Shown: piece by piece, positions 44,211 through 55,567 of the stretch
Numbering within the stretch: position 1 is the first letter of the stretch
Layout: each line of letters opens with the position of its first letter
Assembly: GCF_001653795.1 (NCBI RefSeq)
Contig: NZ_CP011514.1
Coordinates: 434,001-498,000 of the forward strand
DNA from: Mitsuaria sp. 7
GTDB taxonomy: Bacteria; Pseudomonadota; Gammaproteobacteria; Burkholderiales; Burkholderiaceae_C
DNA: 64,000 nt
Direction of reading: 5' to 3'
Notes under the pieces: model-generated
The model's database searches: none
What the model saw: only the letters and a program-made list of their open reading frames with translations
What the model was told of the DNA's origin: nothing
Made by a program: the position numbers and the translations under genes

Positions 44211-46370
44211 ATGAAACGACTGATGTGGGCTGCGCTGGCGTTCTACGCCGCAGCCGGCGCCCAGGCGCACGAAGGCATGTGGATGCCGCAGCAGCTGCCG
44301 CTGGTGGCCAAGGACATGAAGGCCCTGGGCCTGAAGTTCGATCCGGCGCGGCTGTCGCAGCCGCTGGGGTACCCGATGGGCGCGGTGGTGAGCCTGGGCG
44401 GCTGCACGGCCTCCTTCGTGTCCCCGCAGGGCCTGGTGGTGACCAACCACCACTGCGCCTTCGGCAGCATCCAGTACAACTCGACGCCGCAGAAGGACCT
44501 GTTGAAGAACGGCTTCCTGGCCGCGTCGCTGGCCGATGAACTGCCGGCCGCGCCGGGCAGCCGCATCCTGGTCACGGTTGCGCTGACCGACGTCACCGAC
44601 CAGGTGATCGACAGGAAGACCGCCGCGCTGCAGGGCAAGGCCCGCATCGACGCGATCGAGGCCAACGAGAAGTCGCTGGTCGCCGCGTGCGAGAAGGACA
44701 CCGGCCACCGCTGCTCGGTGGGCGCGTTCTACGGCGGCCTGATGTACCAGCTGACCAAGCAGCTCGAGATCCGCGACGTCCGCCTGGTCCACGCGCCGGC
44801 CGAAGGCGTCGGCCTGTTCGGCGGCGACACCGACAACTGGATGTGGCCGCGCCACACCGGCGATTACAGCTTCTACCGCGCCTACGTCGGCCCGGACGGC
44901 AAGCCGGCGGACTTCAGCAAGGACAACAAGCCCTTCCAGCCGCAGCAGTTCCTGAAGATGGCGAGCTCGCCGCTGAGCGAGAACGACTTCGTCGCCGTGG
45001 CCGGTTATCCGGGCCGCACGAACCGTCACCGCCTGCCGTCGGAAGTCGACTTCGCGTTCTCGTGGGACTTCCCGCACCGCGTCAAGGCGATGGGCGAGCA
45101 GCTGGACCTGATCAAGGAGGCGACCACCGGCCGCCGCGATGCCGAGATCAAGCTGGCCAACACCGTCGCCGGCGTCAACAACTACTACAAGAACTACCAG
45201 GGCCAGATGGCCAGCTACGCGGGCAGCGACATCCTCGCGCGCAAGCAGGCGGCCTTCGACCAGATGAAGGCCTGGGTGAACGCCGACGCCAAGCGCCGCG
45301 ACGCCTACGGCCCGTCGCTGATGGCGGTGGAGCGCCTGATCGCCGAGCGCCAGGCGATCGTGCGCCGCGAGTTCCTGCTGAGCTACGCGACGCCCGCGCT
45401 CGTCAAGAGCGCGAGCGACCTGTACGAGCAGGCGCTGCAGCGCAAGAAGCCCGATGCGGAGCGCAAGACCGGCTACCAGGACCGCGACCAGCTGCGCCGC
45501 AAGCAGGCCGTGGAGACGCTGGACCGCCGCTTCGACGAGGTCACCGAGAAGAAGGTGGTCAGCCACTTCCTGACGCAATACCTGGCCCTGCCGGCCGACC
45601 AGCTGAACGCCGCGTTCCTGAACGCGCTCGGCGTGCGCGGTGGCATGGATGCCGCGGCCGTGACCGCGCGCGTCGATGCGCTGTACGCGGGCACGAAGCT
45701 GACGGACAAGGCCGAGCGCACGGCGTGGCTGTCGCGGGATGCCGCGGCCTTCGAAGGCAGCACCGACACGCTGGTCAAGGCCGCCGTGGCGCTGCACGCC
45801 GACGAGGAAGCGCGCGAGAACCGCGACAAGGAACTGGCCGGCAAGACCCAGCAGGCCTACGCCGCGACCATGCAGGCCGAGATCGACTTCAAGGCCAGCC
45901 GCGGCCAGCCGGTCTATCCGGACGCGAACAGCACGCTGCGCGTGGCCTTCGGTCAGGTGAAGGGCCGTTCGCCGGGCGTGGACGGCACGACCTGGACCGC
46001 GTTCACGACGCTGCGCGGCGTGGTGGCCAAGCACACCGGCACGGGCGAGTTCAACGCGCCCGCCGAGCAGCTCGCCGCGATCAAGGCGCGCCAGTTCGAC
46101 AAGTACGGCGTGAAGGCGCTGGACTCGGTGCCGGTGAACTTCCTGGCGACGCTGGACACGACGGGCGGCAACTCGGGCTCGCCGGTGCTGAACGGCAACG
46201 GCGAACTGGTCGGCCTGCTGTTCGACGGCACGCTGGACGCGGTGATCTCCGACTGGGACTTCAACGACAACATGAACCGCAGCATCTGCCTGGATGCGCG
46301 CTACATGCTGTGGCAGATGAAGGTCGTCGACAAGGCGGACCGCCTGCTGAAGGAAATGAACGCGCTGTGA
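44211..46370 (+). CDS. S46-family dipeptidyl-peptidase
   Basis: 719 residues from ATG 44,211 (AGGAG eight bases upstream), with a signal peptide MKRLMWAALAFYAAAGAQA cut before HEGMWMP. The chymotrypsin-like S46 triad is visible: His80/81 in VVTNHHCAFGS, Asp in GGDTDNWMWPRHTGD, and Ser655 in GGNSGSPVLNG. DPP7/DPP11 enzymes of this family remove dipeptides from N-termini in the periplasm. The length matches the family (~700). It is monocistronic, with tandem hairpins downstream. Confidence 0.95.
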   Translation: MKRLMWAALAFYAAAGAQAHEGMWMPQQLPLVAKDMKALGLKFDPARLSQPLGYPMGAVVSLGGCTASFVSPQGLVVTNHHCAFGSIQYNSTPQKDLLKNGFLAASLADELPAAPGSRILVTVALTDVTDQVIDRKTAALQGKARIDAIEANEKSLVAACEKDTGHRCSVGAFYGGLMYQLTKQLEIRDVRLVHAPAEGVGLFGGDTDNWMWPRHTGDYSFYRAYVGPDGKPADFSKDNKPFQPQQFLKMASSPLSENDFVAVAGYPGRTNRHRLPSEVDFAFSWDFPHRVKAMGEQLDLIKEATTGRRDAEIKLANTVAGVNNYYKNYQGQMASYAGSDILARKQAAFDQMKAWVNADAKRRDAYGPSLMAVERLIAERQAIVRREFLLSYATPALVKSASDLYEQALQRKKPDAERKTGYQDRDQLRRKQAVETLDRRFDEVTEKKVVSHFLTQYLALPADQLNAAFLNALGVRGGMDAAAVTARVDALYAGTKLTDKAERTAWLSRDAAAFEGSTDTLVKAAVALHADEEARENRDKELAGKTQQAYAATMQAEIDFKASRGQPVYPDANSTLRVAFGQVKGRSPGVDGTTWTAFTTLRGVVAKHTGTGEFNAPAEQLAAIKARQFDKYGVKALDSVPVNFLATLDTTGGNSGSPVLNGNGELVGLLFDGTLDAVISDWDFNDNMNRSICLDARYMLWQMKVVDKADRLLKEMNAL

Positions 46371-46381
46371 GGGCGCGTTCC

Positions 46382-46448
46382 CCCGGATCGCTCGGCTGAG
46401 CGATCCGGGCGATGGATCCAACGAACGCCCCGCCTTGCGCGGGGCGTT
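46382..46448 (+). terminator. Tandem hairpins after the S46 peptidase gene
   Basis: First hairpin CCCGGATCGCTC / GAGCGATCCGGG (46,382-46,409). Second hairpin AACGCCCCGC / GCGGGGCGTT (46,424-46,448), followed by GTCGTTGGGG. The T run is poor, but two strong stems right after the stop codon suggest termination. Confidence 0.7.
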
Positions 46449-46659
46449 GTCGTTGGGGCTTGCTGGTGGAGCAGGCGCAGCCCGGGTGATGTCACCCAGT
46501 GATGAGGGGCCACTAGCAAAGAGGTCGCAGGATCAGCATGAAACTGCTTGCCGACGACTCATTTGAGCTAGCAGGCGTGCATGGCTGGCCGTTGGAGGCA
46601 ATGGTCTCAGTCGCAGTGCGAACGGAGACTGTCGCACCTTTTCCAACCGGCGAACCCCC

Positions 46660-49350
46660 ATGACCCAGTCCCCCGTTTCGAGCGTAGCCCACGGTGTTCC
46701 GTCGACGCTCAACGATGTCCGTTCCTCGACGACAGCACGGCAGAGCGCCGAACTGCTGAAACGACGCGTGGAGGATGAATCCCCGCTTGACGTGTCCGCC
46801 CAGGAACCGGCGGTCGAGGCGGTTCCTGCGGCCGATGAAGCGCAGTCCGTCGCGGCGACGATGCCGGCCGCGGCGGAGGTCGCGACCAGCATTGAGGCGT
46901 CAGGAACGCCTGCGCATCAGGACGACGAGACGCAACGCCTCGGCTGGGCGCTTCTCGGCGTGAGCGGACTGGGACTGGCCGGCTTGGCCGCGGGAGGCGG
47001 CGGCTCTGCATCCAGCATCGTGACGCCCGTTGGGGGCACCGCTCCCACTCCCGTGATGATTTCGCCCCCAGTGGTGACGGCCCCGCCTCCGGTGGTGACC
47101 GAACCTCCGGTGGCGGTCGAGCCTCCGCTGGTGGCTCCGCCTCCCGCGGTGGTCGAACCTCCGGTGGTGGCCCAGCCTCCCGCGGTGGTCGAACCTCCGG
47201 TGGTGGCTCCGCCTCCCGCGGTGGTCGAACCTCCGGTGGTGGCTCCGCCTCCCGCAGTGGTCGAACCTCCGGTGGTGGCCCAGCCTCCCGTGGAGACTGT
47301 TCCCGCAGCTCCCACCGATGGTGCCGTGAAGGACACGGAAGTGGCCGCACCGACCATCCGCACCAGCACCGGCAGGCGCGCGATCAACGACGGCGCTTCG
47401 GTGACGGTCGGCAACATCGAGGCTGGCGCCAACTGGGACTACAGCCTGGACGGCGGCGCGACCTGGACTCCGGGTTCGGCCCTGTCCATCGCCGGCAGCG
47501 CGCTGTCCGAAGGCACGCATCGCGTGACAGTCCGGCAGACCGACGCCTCCGGGAACCAGGCGTCGGCGACCGCTGAGGTGGTGAAGGACACCCAGGTCGG
47601 TCTCCCCACCGTTGCGACGAGAAACGGCACGGGCTTCGTCAATCGCGGCGAGTATCTGACGCTGGGCAACATCGAGGAAGGCGCCAGTGTGGCCTTCAGC
47701 TTGAACGGCGGTACGACCTGGATCGAACGTTCAGTCATCGGCACGCATACCTGGGCCGAGGGCACGAATCACCTGACCGTCCGGCAGATCGACCCCGCAG
47801 GAAACCAGGCGACGACGACCGCCGAGCTGGAGGTGATCGCCTCCATCAGCTCGCCTTCCGTCCGCACCAGTACCGGCAAGAGAGTGATCAACGAAAGCGG
47901 CTCGGTGATGGTCGGCAACATCCAGACGGGTGCCAGGTGGGACTACAGCCTGGACGATGGGAGGTCGTGGACGCCGGGATCCGGTTCATCCATCGCCAGC
48001 AGCGCGCTGTCCGAAGGCCTGAATCAAGTGATCGTCCGCAAGACGGACGGTGCGGGCAACCCGTCGACGATGAGCATCGGCGTGGTGAAGGACACCGTCG
48101 CCCTCGCGCCGACATTGACGCTGGCAAGCGATACCGGTGAGGGCGGTGACCGCCTGACCAACGACGGCAGCCTCAGTGTCGGCGGCATCGAGCCGCTTGC
48201 GACCTGGGAGTACAGCATTGACGGCGGCGGCTGGCTGGTGGGCGGTCCTGCGGGCATCGCGGATCCCGGATTCACTGACGGTGCCCACAACGTCCGAGCC
48301 CGGCAGACGGATGCGGTCGGCAATTCGAGTCAGGAAACCGAACTGAACTTCAGCATCGACAAATCGGCGCCAGACAGGCCTGGCCTCTTCCTGAACGCGG
48401 ACTCGGGCGTCGTCGGCGACCGGATCGTCCGGAGCGCAAGCCTCCGGGTACTCGGCACGGAGATCGGCGGTACCACGCACGTGTCGGTGGATGGCGCGCT
48501 GCAAGGGACGACACCGAACGACGCCGACACCACCCTCATCGACATGGACGGCCAATTGTCCGAGGGCGCCAGGTCCATCGGCGTGCAGCAGGTGGATGCT
48601 GCAGGCAACGCGTCGGACTGGACTTTCATCAACGTCACGATTGACAGGACGGCGCCCGACGCCGCATTCACCGGCCTGTCCGGCTCGGGGCTGGCCATCA
48701 CCAGTGACGAAGGAGGCGAGGTCTTCCTGGTGCGTGACACGCTGTCGCCCGCCGACGACCTGGCGGACATCGACACGCTGGACGCGTCAAGCTGGCGGCG
48801 CTTCGCCAGCGCGGGCCCGGGCAACGAGACGTCGCTCGCGGACCTGTCCGGCCTGCGCGCGGGGACCTATGACGTCTACGCGAGAGACGGCGCGGGCAAT
48901 GCGACGCAGATCGCCTCGCCGCTCTCCGGAACTGGCACTGGCCCGCTCAAGGCGGCGATCGGCAGCGCCGGGTCGGACGTCATCAGTCTCCCGGATGGCG
49001 GCGGCGTGATGGTGGGCAACGGCGGCGCCGACCGGTTCGTGTTCGAGGCGGGCCAGACTGGCACGTTCGTGTTCACGGACATCGACGACGAGATCATCCG
49101 CGGCGAGGCGGACATGGACATCATTGACCTGACCGCAGTGCTCAAGAATTACACCGCCCCGTCCAGCGGAGATGACGCTGCGAACGACCTGTTCCTCACG
49201 CGGGTCGACGAAGCCGGCAAGTCGACGATCTTCGTCGATGTGGACGGCAACGGAGATTTCCAGAACGCCGAGCTGGTGCTGGTGCTCACCGGTCCGGCCG
49301 CCCAGCAATTCGTCCAGTTGGCGACGCCAGGCGAAGTCCTGATGGGCTGA
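46660..49350 (+). CDS. Large repetitive secreted protein (type I secretion, adhesin-like)
   Basis: 896 residues, ATG 46,660. A disordered N-terminus leads to a hydrophobic segment (LGWALLGVSGLGLAGLAAGGG, ~93-115), then a Pro/Val-rich repeat (~135-215), then bacterial Ig-like repeats of about 85-90 residues (GNIEAGANWDYSLDGGATWTPG, GTHRVTVRQTDASGNQASATAE). The C-terminus (GSAGSDVISLPDGGGVMVGNGGADRFVF, FVDVDGNGDFQNAELVLVL) is the glycine/aspartate-rich type I secretion target domain. Probably a surface or secreted adhesin, possibly for biofilm. No type I secretion genes are adjacent in the window. Confidence 0.85.
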   Translation: MTQSPVSSVAHGVPSTLNDVRSSTTARQSAELLKRRVEDESPLDVSAQEPAVEAVPAADEAQSVAATMPAAAEVATSIEASGTPAHQDDETQRLGWALLGVSGLGLAGLAAGGGGSASSIVTPVGGTAPTPVMISPPVVTAPPPVVTEPPVAVEPPLVAPPPAVVEPPVVAQPPAVVEPPVVAPPPAVVEPPVVAPPPAVVEPPVVAQPPVETVPAAPTDGAVKDTEVAAPTIRTSTGRRAINDGASVTVGNIEAGANWDYSLDGGATWTPGSALSIAGSALSEGTHRVTVRQTDASGNQASATAEVVKDTQVGLPTVATRNGTGFVNRGEYLTLGNIEEGASVAFSLNGGTTWIERSVIGTHTWAEGTNHLTVRQIDPAGNQATTTAELEVIASISSPSVRTSTGKRVINESGSVMVGNIQTGARWDYSLDDGRSWTPGSGSSIASSALSEGLNQVIVRKTDGAGNPSTMSIGVVKDTVALAPTLTLASDTGEGGDRLTNDGSLSVGGIEPLATWEYSIDGGGWLVGGPAGIADPGFTDGAHNVRARQTDAVGNSSQETELNFSIDKSAPDRPGLFLNADSGVVGDRIVRSASLRVLGTEIGGTTHVSVDGALQGTTPNDADTTLIDMDGQLSEGARSIGVQQVDAAGNASDWTFINVTIDRTAPDAAFTGLSGSGLAITSDEGGEVFLVRDTLSPADDLADIDTLDASSWRRFASAGPGNETSLADLSGLRAGTYDVYARDGAGNATQIASPLSGTGTGPLKAAIGSAGSDVISLPDGGGVMVGNGGADRFVFEAGQTGTFVFTDIDDEIIRGEADMDIIDLTAVLKNYTAPSSGDDAANDLFLTRVDEAGKSTIFVDVDGNGDFQNAELVLVLTGPAAQQFVQLATPGEVLMG
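47125..47290 (+). repeat. 36-base in-frame tandem repeats (Pro/Val-rich)
   Basis: Four near-identical 36-base units and a partial fifth encode VVAPPPAVVEPP-type segments, with VVAQPPAVVEPP variants. In-frame, so copy number could vary by slippage without breaking the protein. They likely form an extended spacer between the membrane-like segment and the Ig-like repeats. Confidence 0.85.
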
Positions 49351-49355
49351 CCGCT

Positions 49356-50507
49356 TCAGACCGGAAGGGTGCCGGGCAGCAGGATGTCGCGGCCGACGCC
49401 GCGCAACTCGCGATGCCCGCAGAACGCCATCGTGAGATCCAGCTCACGATGGATGATTTCCAAGGCCCGGCTCACGCCGGGTTTTCCCATGGCGCCCAGC
49501 CCATACAGGAACGCGCGGCCGATGTAGGTGCCGCGTGCCCCCAGGGCCCAGGCCTTGAGCACGTCCTGGCCCGAGCGGATACCGCCGTCCAGATGCACCT
49601 CGATGCGGTCGCCGACCGCGTCGACGATGCGGGGCAGCGCGCGGATGCTGGACTCCGCGCCGTCGAGCTGCCGTCCGCCGTGGTTGCTGACGATGAGCGC
49701 GTCCGCGCCGGTGGCCGCGGCGAGTTTCGCGTCCTCCTCGTCGAGGATGCCCTTGAGGATCAGCTTGCCGCCCCAGCGCTCGCGGATCCACTGCACGTCG
49801 CTCCAGCTCAACTGCGGATCGAACTGCTTGGCGGTCCATTCGGACAGCGAGCTCATGTCGCCCACGCCTTTCACGTGGCCGACGATGTTGCCGAACTGCC
49901 GGCGCGGCGTGCCCAGCATGCCCAGGCACCAGCGCGGCTTGGTCGCCATGTTGATGAGGTTGGGCAGCGTGAGCTTGGGCGGCGCGGACAGGCCGTTCTT
50001 CAGGTCCTTGTGGCGCTGGCCCAGGATCTGCAGGTCCAGCGTCAGCACCAGCGCCTCGCACTTCGCGGCCTTGGCGCGGTCGATCAGGCTGTGGATGAAG
50101 CCCTTGTCCTTCATCACGTAGAGCTGGAACCAGAACGGCGCGGTCGTGTTCGCGGCGATGTCCTCGATCGAGCAGATGCTCATCGTCGACAGCGTGAACG
50201 GCACGCCGAAGGCTTCTGCGGCCTGTGCGCCGAGGATCTCGCCGTCCGCGTGCTGCATGCCGGTCATGCCGGTCGGGGCGATCGCCACGGGCATGGCGAC
50301 CGGACGGCCGATCATCGTGGCCGCCGTGCTGCGACCTTCCACGTTCACGGCCACGCGCTGGCGCAGCTTGATCGACTGGAAGTCAGATTCGTTGGCACGG
50401 TAGGTGCTCTCGGTCCAGGAGCCGGAGTCCGCGTAGTCGTAGAACATGCGCGGGACGCGGCGCTGCGCGAGCACGCGCAGGTCTTCGATGCAGGTGATGA
50501 CGCTCAT
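49356..50507 (-). CDS. lldD: FMN-dependent alpha-hydroxy-acid dehydrogenase (LldD-like)
   Basis: 383 residues, the usual length for L-lactate dehydrogenase/glycolate-oxidase family members. Diagnostic regions: FYDYADSGSWTE at the N-terminus, IAPTGMTGM, the catalytic SNHGGRQLDG, and the FMN-phosphate site DGGIRSGQDVLKA. It oxidises an L-2-hydroxy acid, most likely L-lactate, passing electrons to the respiratory chain. The substrate is not certain. Upstream on the same strand is a LysR regulator (50,613) that may control it. Confidence 0.88.
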   Translation of the reverse strand: MSVITCIEDLRVLAQRRVPRMFYDYADSGSWTESTYRANESDFQSIKLRQRVAVNVEGRSTAATMIGRPVAMPVAIAPTGMTGMQHADGEILGAQAAEAFGVPFTLSTMSICSIEDIAANTTAPFWFQLYVMKDKGFIHSLIDRAKAAKCEALVLTLDLQILGQRHKDLKNGLSAPPKLTLPNLINMATKPRWCLGMLGTPRRQFGNIVGHVKGVGDMSSLSEWTAKQFDPQLSWSDVQWIRERWGGKLILKGILDEEDAKLAAATGADALIVSNHGGRQLDGAESSIRALPRIVDAVGDRIEVHLDGGIRSGQDVLKAWALGARGTYIGRAFLYGLGAMGKPGVSRALEIIHRELDLTMAFCGHRELRGVGRDILLPGTLPV

Positions 50508-50612
50508 GCGCCGGATGCTAGGCGAGCGGCGCGGACCTCGGCCGGAAAGTTTCGCGGGCCCGGCCGGAGGATCCTTCCGATCGCCTCAGGGAGTTCCCCG
50601 AGGCGGACGTGC

Positions 50613-51521
50613 TCAGTCGCTCAGAGTCTCGCAATGCCGGACGAGCCAGCGCGCGAAAGCGCGGGCCGCGTCGCCGTCGGCGTGTCGCACGAGTCCGTAG
50701 GGCATCGCCGCCGGCACCGCGAGATCGAACAGGCGCTTGAGCGCACCGCCGCGCAGGTAGGTGGCCGCCAGGCTCGGCCGCCCGAGCACGATGCCCTGGC
50801 CGCAGGCCGCGGCCTCCAGCGTCAGCCCCAGGTCGACGAAGCGCGTGCCTTGCGCGGGCTCGGGCCAGTCGAGGCCGGCGGCGCGCAGCCACGGCTGCCA
50901 GGGCTGCAGCGGCGTGCGCAAGAGCGGCGCCGAGGCCAGGTCTGCCGGCGCATGGATGGCCGGCAGCCGCGCGAGCAGCGACGGCGCGGCCATCGGCGTG
51001 ACGACGTCGTCGAGCAGCACCTCGCCGCCCGCCGGGATGGTGCCGGCGAAGATCTCGACGTCTGCCGGCGGTGCGGGCTGGTCCAGATACGGCGTCGACA
51101 GCAGCAGTTCGAGCTCGACGTCCGGATGCTCGGTCTCGAAGCCGGGCAGGGCGGGCACCAGGACCTGACGCGCGAAGGTGGGCGGGCTGGTGATGCTGAG
51201 CCGGACGACGCGCTGCTGGTCGCGCCGATGCAGCGGCACGGCGGCCAGCAGCGACAACGCGGTCCGGACCTGCGCAAGGTATTCCTTGCCGGCGGCGGTG
51301 AGGCGTAGCGGATGGCGCGTCAGCAGCGGCTGGCCGAGTCGCTCTTCCAAGGTCGCGATGCGTTTGCCGATGGCGCTCGCGCTGACGTGGAGGACCTCGG
51401 CGGCGCGCTCCAGGCTGCCGAGCCGCGCGACGGCCTCAAAGGCCAGCAGGCCGTCGATCGAAGGCAGGCGCAAGGCGTCGTCGATGGGCTCGCCTGGGGC
51501 GTGGCGCGAGGAATCGCTCAT
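50613..51521 (-). CDS. LysR-family transcriptional regulator (GcvA-like)
   Basis: 302 residues from ATG 51,521. HTH at the N-terminus (LLAFEAVARLGSLERAAEVLHVSASAIGKRI) and a type 2 periplasmic-fold sensor domain (VVRLSITSPPTFARQVLVPA, ADVEIFAGTIPAGG). It precedes the lldD-like gene by 105 bases on the same strand and is divergent from a DUF454 gene at 51,622; either could be its target. Confidence 0.9.
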   Translation of the reverse strand: MSDSSRHAPGEPIDDALRLPSIDGLLAFEAVARLGSLERAAEVLHVSASAIGKRIATLEERLGQPLLTRHPLRLTAAGKEYLAQVRTALSLLAAVPLHRRDQQRVVRLSITSPPTFARQVLVPALPGFETEHPDVELELLLSTPYLDQPAPPADVEIFAGTIPAGGEVLLDDVVTPMAAPSLLARLPAIHAPADLASAPLLRTPLQPWQPWLRAAGLDWPEPAQGTRFVDLGLTLEAAACGQGIVLGRPSLAATYLRGGALKRLFDLAVPAAMPYGLVRHADGDAARAFARWLVRHCETLSD

Positions 51522-51621
51522 GGGCGCGACTGTAGCGTCCAACGCCCACCGGCCCCTCAGATCGTCAGGGAGGTTGAACGGCGTGCGACGAGGTGCCTCA
51601 GAGCGCAGCTACAGTGGCGCG

Positions 51622-52065
51622 ATGTCCGAAGTTCCCGAGAGAAGCCTGACCGTCGCTGCCGATGAGGCTGCGGTCGATGACGCCACCGTGCGCGTGTTGG
51701 AGCAGGCGTCTCTCTGGCGTCGTCTGCCGTGGATGGTGGGCGGCGCGCTGAGCCTGGTGCTGGGCGTGATCGGCATCTTCCTGCCGCTGCTGCCGACGAC
51801 ACCGTTCGTGCTGCTGGCCGCGTTCTGTTTCGCGCGCGGGTCTGCGCGCTGCGAGGCCTGGCTGGTCGGCCATCCGCGCTTCGGGCCGATGATCGTCCAG
51901 TGGCGCGCCAACCGTGCGGTACCGCTCCGGGCCAAGCAGATGGCCTGGGGAATGATGGCGGTCAGCTCGATCATTTCCGCCTTCGTCATGCCGGTCGTGC
52001 CGTGGCTACCCGCCGTCTGCTGCCTGGCTGTCGGTATCTGGCTTTGGCGTCTGCCCACGGCTTGA
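51622..52065 (+). CDS. DUF454 (YbaN-like) membrane protein
   Basis: 147 residues from ATG 51,622. Membrane segments match the YbaN family: GGALSLVLGVIGIFLPLLPTTPFVLLAAFCFARGS with the conserved LPLLPTTPF, then two more (WGMMAVSSIISAFVMPV and WLPAVCCLAVGIWLW). Inner membrane; role unknown. Convergent with dinB. Confidence 0.88.
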   Translation: MSEVPERSLTVAADEAAVDDATVRVLEQASLWRRLPWMVGGALSLVLGVIGIFLPLLPTTPFVLLAAFCFARGSARCEAWLVGHPRFGPMIVQWRANRAVPLRAKQMAWGMMAVSSIISAFVMPVVPWLPAVCCLAVGIWLWRLPTA

Positions 52066-52105
52066 TCGGGTGGAACAACGATCGTTGTACAGCGCGCATT
52101 GCGCC

Positions 52106-53353
52106 TCAACTGAACAGGCTGAGGTTCTCCGGCTTCGGCCTAGCGGGCGAGTCCTCCTTCGGCGCAGACGCGGCGCGTCCGCGCGTCTTCGGCTCGATGT
52201 CGCCGGGCCGGCTGAGCTTGCCGACCCGCACGCCGAGCAGCCGCAGCCGCTGGCTCAGGTCCACGCGCTTGAGGCACAGCCCCGCCGCGTGACGGATGGC
52301 GGCCGCGTCCTGCACCGGCGCGTCCAGGGTCAGGTCTCGCGTCACCGTGCGGAAGCCTTCGAAGCGCAGCTTGATGCCGATCGTGCGCCCCAGGTAGCCC
52401 TTGCGTTGCAGGTCCGACGCGAGCTGCTCGCACAGCGCGGTGAAGATCCGCGACAGCTCCGGCCGGTCGCGCTTGGCATGCAGGTCGCGTTCGAAGGTCG
52501 TCTCGCGGCTGATGGACACCGGCTCGCTGTAGGTCACCACCGGTCGCTCGTCGAGGCCCCAGGCCGCCTGGTGCAGCCAGGCGCTGTAGCCCTCGCCGAA
52601 ATGCTGCCGGAGCAGTTCCGGTGCCGCGGCCGCGAGCTCGCCGATCGTGTGGATCTCCAGGCTCTCCAGCTTCGCGCCGGCCTTCGGCCCGATGCCGTTG
52701 ATGCGGCGCACCGGCAGCGGCCAGATCTTCGTCGGCAGGTCCTCCATCATGATCAGCGTCAGGCCGTCGGGCTTGTCGAGCTCCGACGCGATCTTGGACA
52801 GCAGCTTGTTCGGCGTCACGCCGATCGAGCAGGTCAGCCCGGTCGCGCGCTGCACCGAGTTCTTGATCTCCCGCGCGATCGCCCGCACGCCGCCCAGCGG
52901 GTCGTGGCCGACCGCCTCGCGCGCGCCCGGCACGTCGGTGAGGTCGATGTAGATCTCGTCGATGCCGCGGTCCTCAATCACCGGCGCGATCTCGCGCACC
53001 GCCGCCTTGAACAGCCGTGAGAAGTGGCGGTAGGAATCGAAGTCCGCCGGCAGCAGGATCGCCTGCGGCGCGCGCAGCGCCGCCTTCATCAGGCCCATCG
53101 CGGAGAACACGCCCAGGTCGCGCGCCGCGTAGGTCGACGTCGTCACGACGCCGCGCCCGGTGTAGTCGGCCAGCTTGAAGAACTCGCGCGTGCCGTCAGG
53201 CCGCTCCTGCGGCGTGTGGGCGCGCCGGCCGCCGACCACCACCGGCTGGCCCTTGAGCTCCGGATAACGCAGCAGCTCCACGGACGCGTAGAACGCGTCC
53301 ATGTCCAGATGGGCGATCAGGCGATCGGGCAGCGCTGGCGTCGGCTCGGCCAT
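52106..53353 (-). CDS. dinB: DNA polymerase IV
   Basis: 415 residues. Y-family motifs: HLDMDAFYASVE with the metal-binding Asp17, and DRGIDEIYIDLTD with the second acidic site; RRINGIGPKAGAKL is the HhH and STYAARDLGVFSAMG the finger motif. The C-terminus ends KPENLSLFS, the beta-clamp-binding peptide. Carries out translesion synthesis past blocked bases. No clear LexA box was found in the short upstream region examined. Length is slightly above the usual ~350. Confidence 0.95.
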   Translation of the reverse strand: MAEPTPALPDRLIAHLDMDAFYASVELLRYPELKGQPVVVGGRRAHTPQERPDGTREFFKLADYTGRGVVTTSTYAARDLGVFSAMGLMKAALRAPQAILLPADFDSYRHFSRLFKAAVREIAPVIEDRGIDEIYIDLTDVPGAREAVGHDPLGGVRAIAREIKNSVQRATGLTCSIGVTPNKLLSKIASELDKPDGLTLIMMEDLPTKIWPLPVRRINGIGPKAGAKLESLEIHTIGELAAAAPELLRQHFGEGYSAWLHQAAWGLDERPVVTYSEPVSISRETTFERDLHAKRDRPELSRIFTALCEQLASDLQRKGYLGRTIGIKLRFEGFRTVTRDLTLDAPVQDAAAIRHAAGLCLKRVDLSQRLRLLGVRVGKLSRPGDIEPKTRGRAASAPKEDSPARPKPENLSLFS

Positions 53354-53408
53354 GCGAGGGATTGTGAGCGCCGGCGCTGACAGTCGCTGTCAGCAGGGCC
53401 GGCGGCGG

Positions 53409-53900
53409 TCAGTGTCCGCAGCTCGTCGACCCGCAGGCCGAGACGGCTTCCTCGGCCTTGGCCGGTGCCTTGATGGGATCACGGCATTCGCCGGTCTTCG
53501 GATCGAAGCCGCGTTGTTCCATCGTGTAGACCAGGGCCGCGTCCATCATCTCGGCGTGACCGGGGAACCACTGCGACAGCTCGGTGCGCACGATGGCCAG
53601 CGGCTCGCGGTCGCCCAGGTCCTCGGCGTAGCGCACCACCTCGCGCATCACGTTCAGCACCATCGCGTGCTGGCTGCTGTGGCAGTTCTCCGGCTCGAAG
53701 CCGGTCGCCGCCATCCAGCGCTCCTCCATCGCGAAGTGCTCCTCCGTGTGGGCGAGCAGCGCCTTGAACGCCGGCAGCGCATCCTCGCCGCGATCGAGCG
53801 TGTCGGCGTAGCGGTTCAGCAGGTCGACGAATTCCTCGTGCGTGTGGTCGAGCTCGGGCTGATTCAGCACGAGCTCGTCGGTCCAGGCCAGCGCGCTCAT
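53409..53900 (-). CDS. Hemerythrin-family protein
   Basis: 163 residues from ATG 53,900. Iron-binding motifs of bacteriohemerythrin: DHTHEEFVDLLNRY (His), AHTEEHFAMEERWM (His, His, Glu) and CHSSQHAMVLNVM. Binds O2 or acts as a stress sensor via a di-iron site. The C-terminus (CGSTSCGH) adds two cysteines that are unusual for the family. It starts two bases after argH, so the two are probably co-transcribed. Confidence 0.88.
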   Translation of the reverse strand: MSALAWTDELVLNQPELDHTHEEFVDLLNRYADTLDRGEDALPAFKALLAHTEEHFAMEERWMAATGFEPENCHSSQHAMVLNVMREVVRYAEDLGDREPLAIVRTELSQWFPGHAEMMDAALVYTMEQRGFDPKTGECRDPIKAPAKAEEAVSACGSTSCGH

Positions 53901-53902
53901 GG

Positions 53903-55405
<1,503 letters not shown>

Positions 55406-55567
55406 CGGCTTGCAAGGCGTTACGACTTCGCGGCGCCCCGGGCGTGTCCGCATAGGAAGCGGCCGGACGCCTGGGTGAGAATGAGCCGCCGATTCTAAAG
55501 GGGGCGCCACCGGGGCGCCCGAGGGGCTGCGGCCGGAGGGCAGACAGTGCGGGGATGGGAGGATCCG

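Noticed and set aside
43299..46421. A 1,040-codon minus-strand frame
   Set aside because: Antisense of the S46 peptidase and neighbours; His/Arg/Gln-rich shadow composition.
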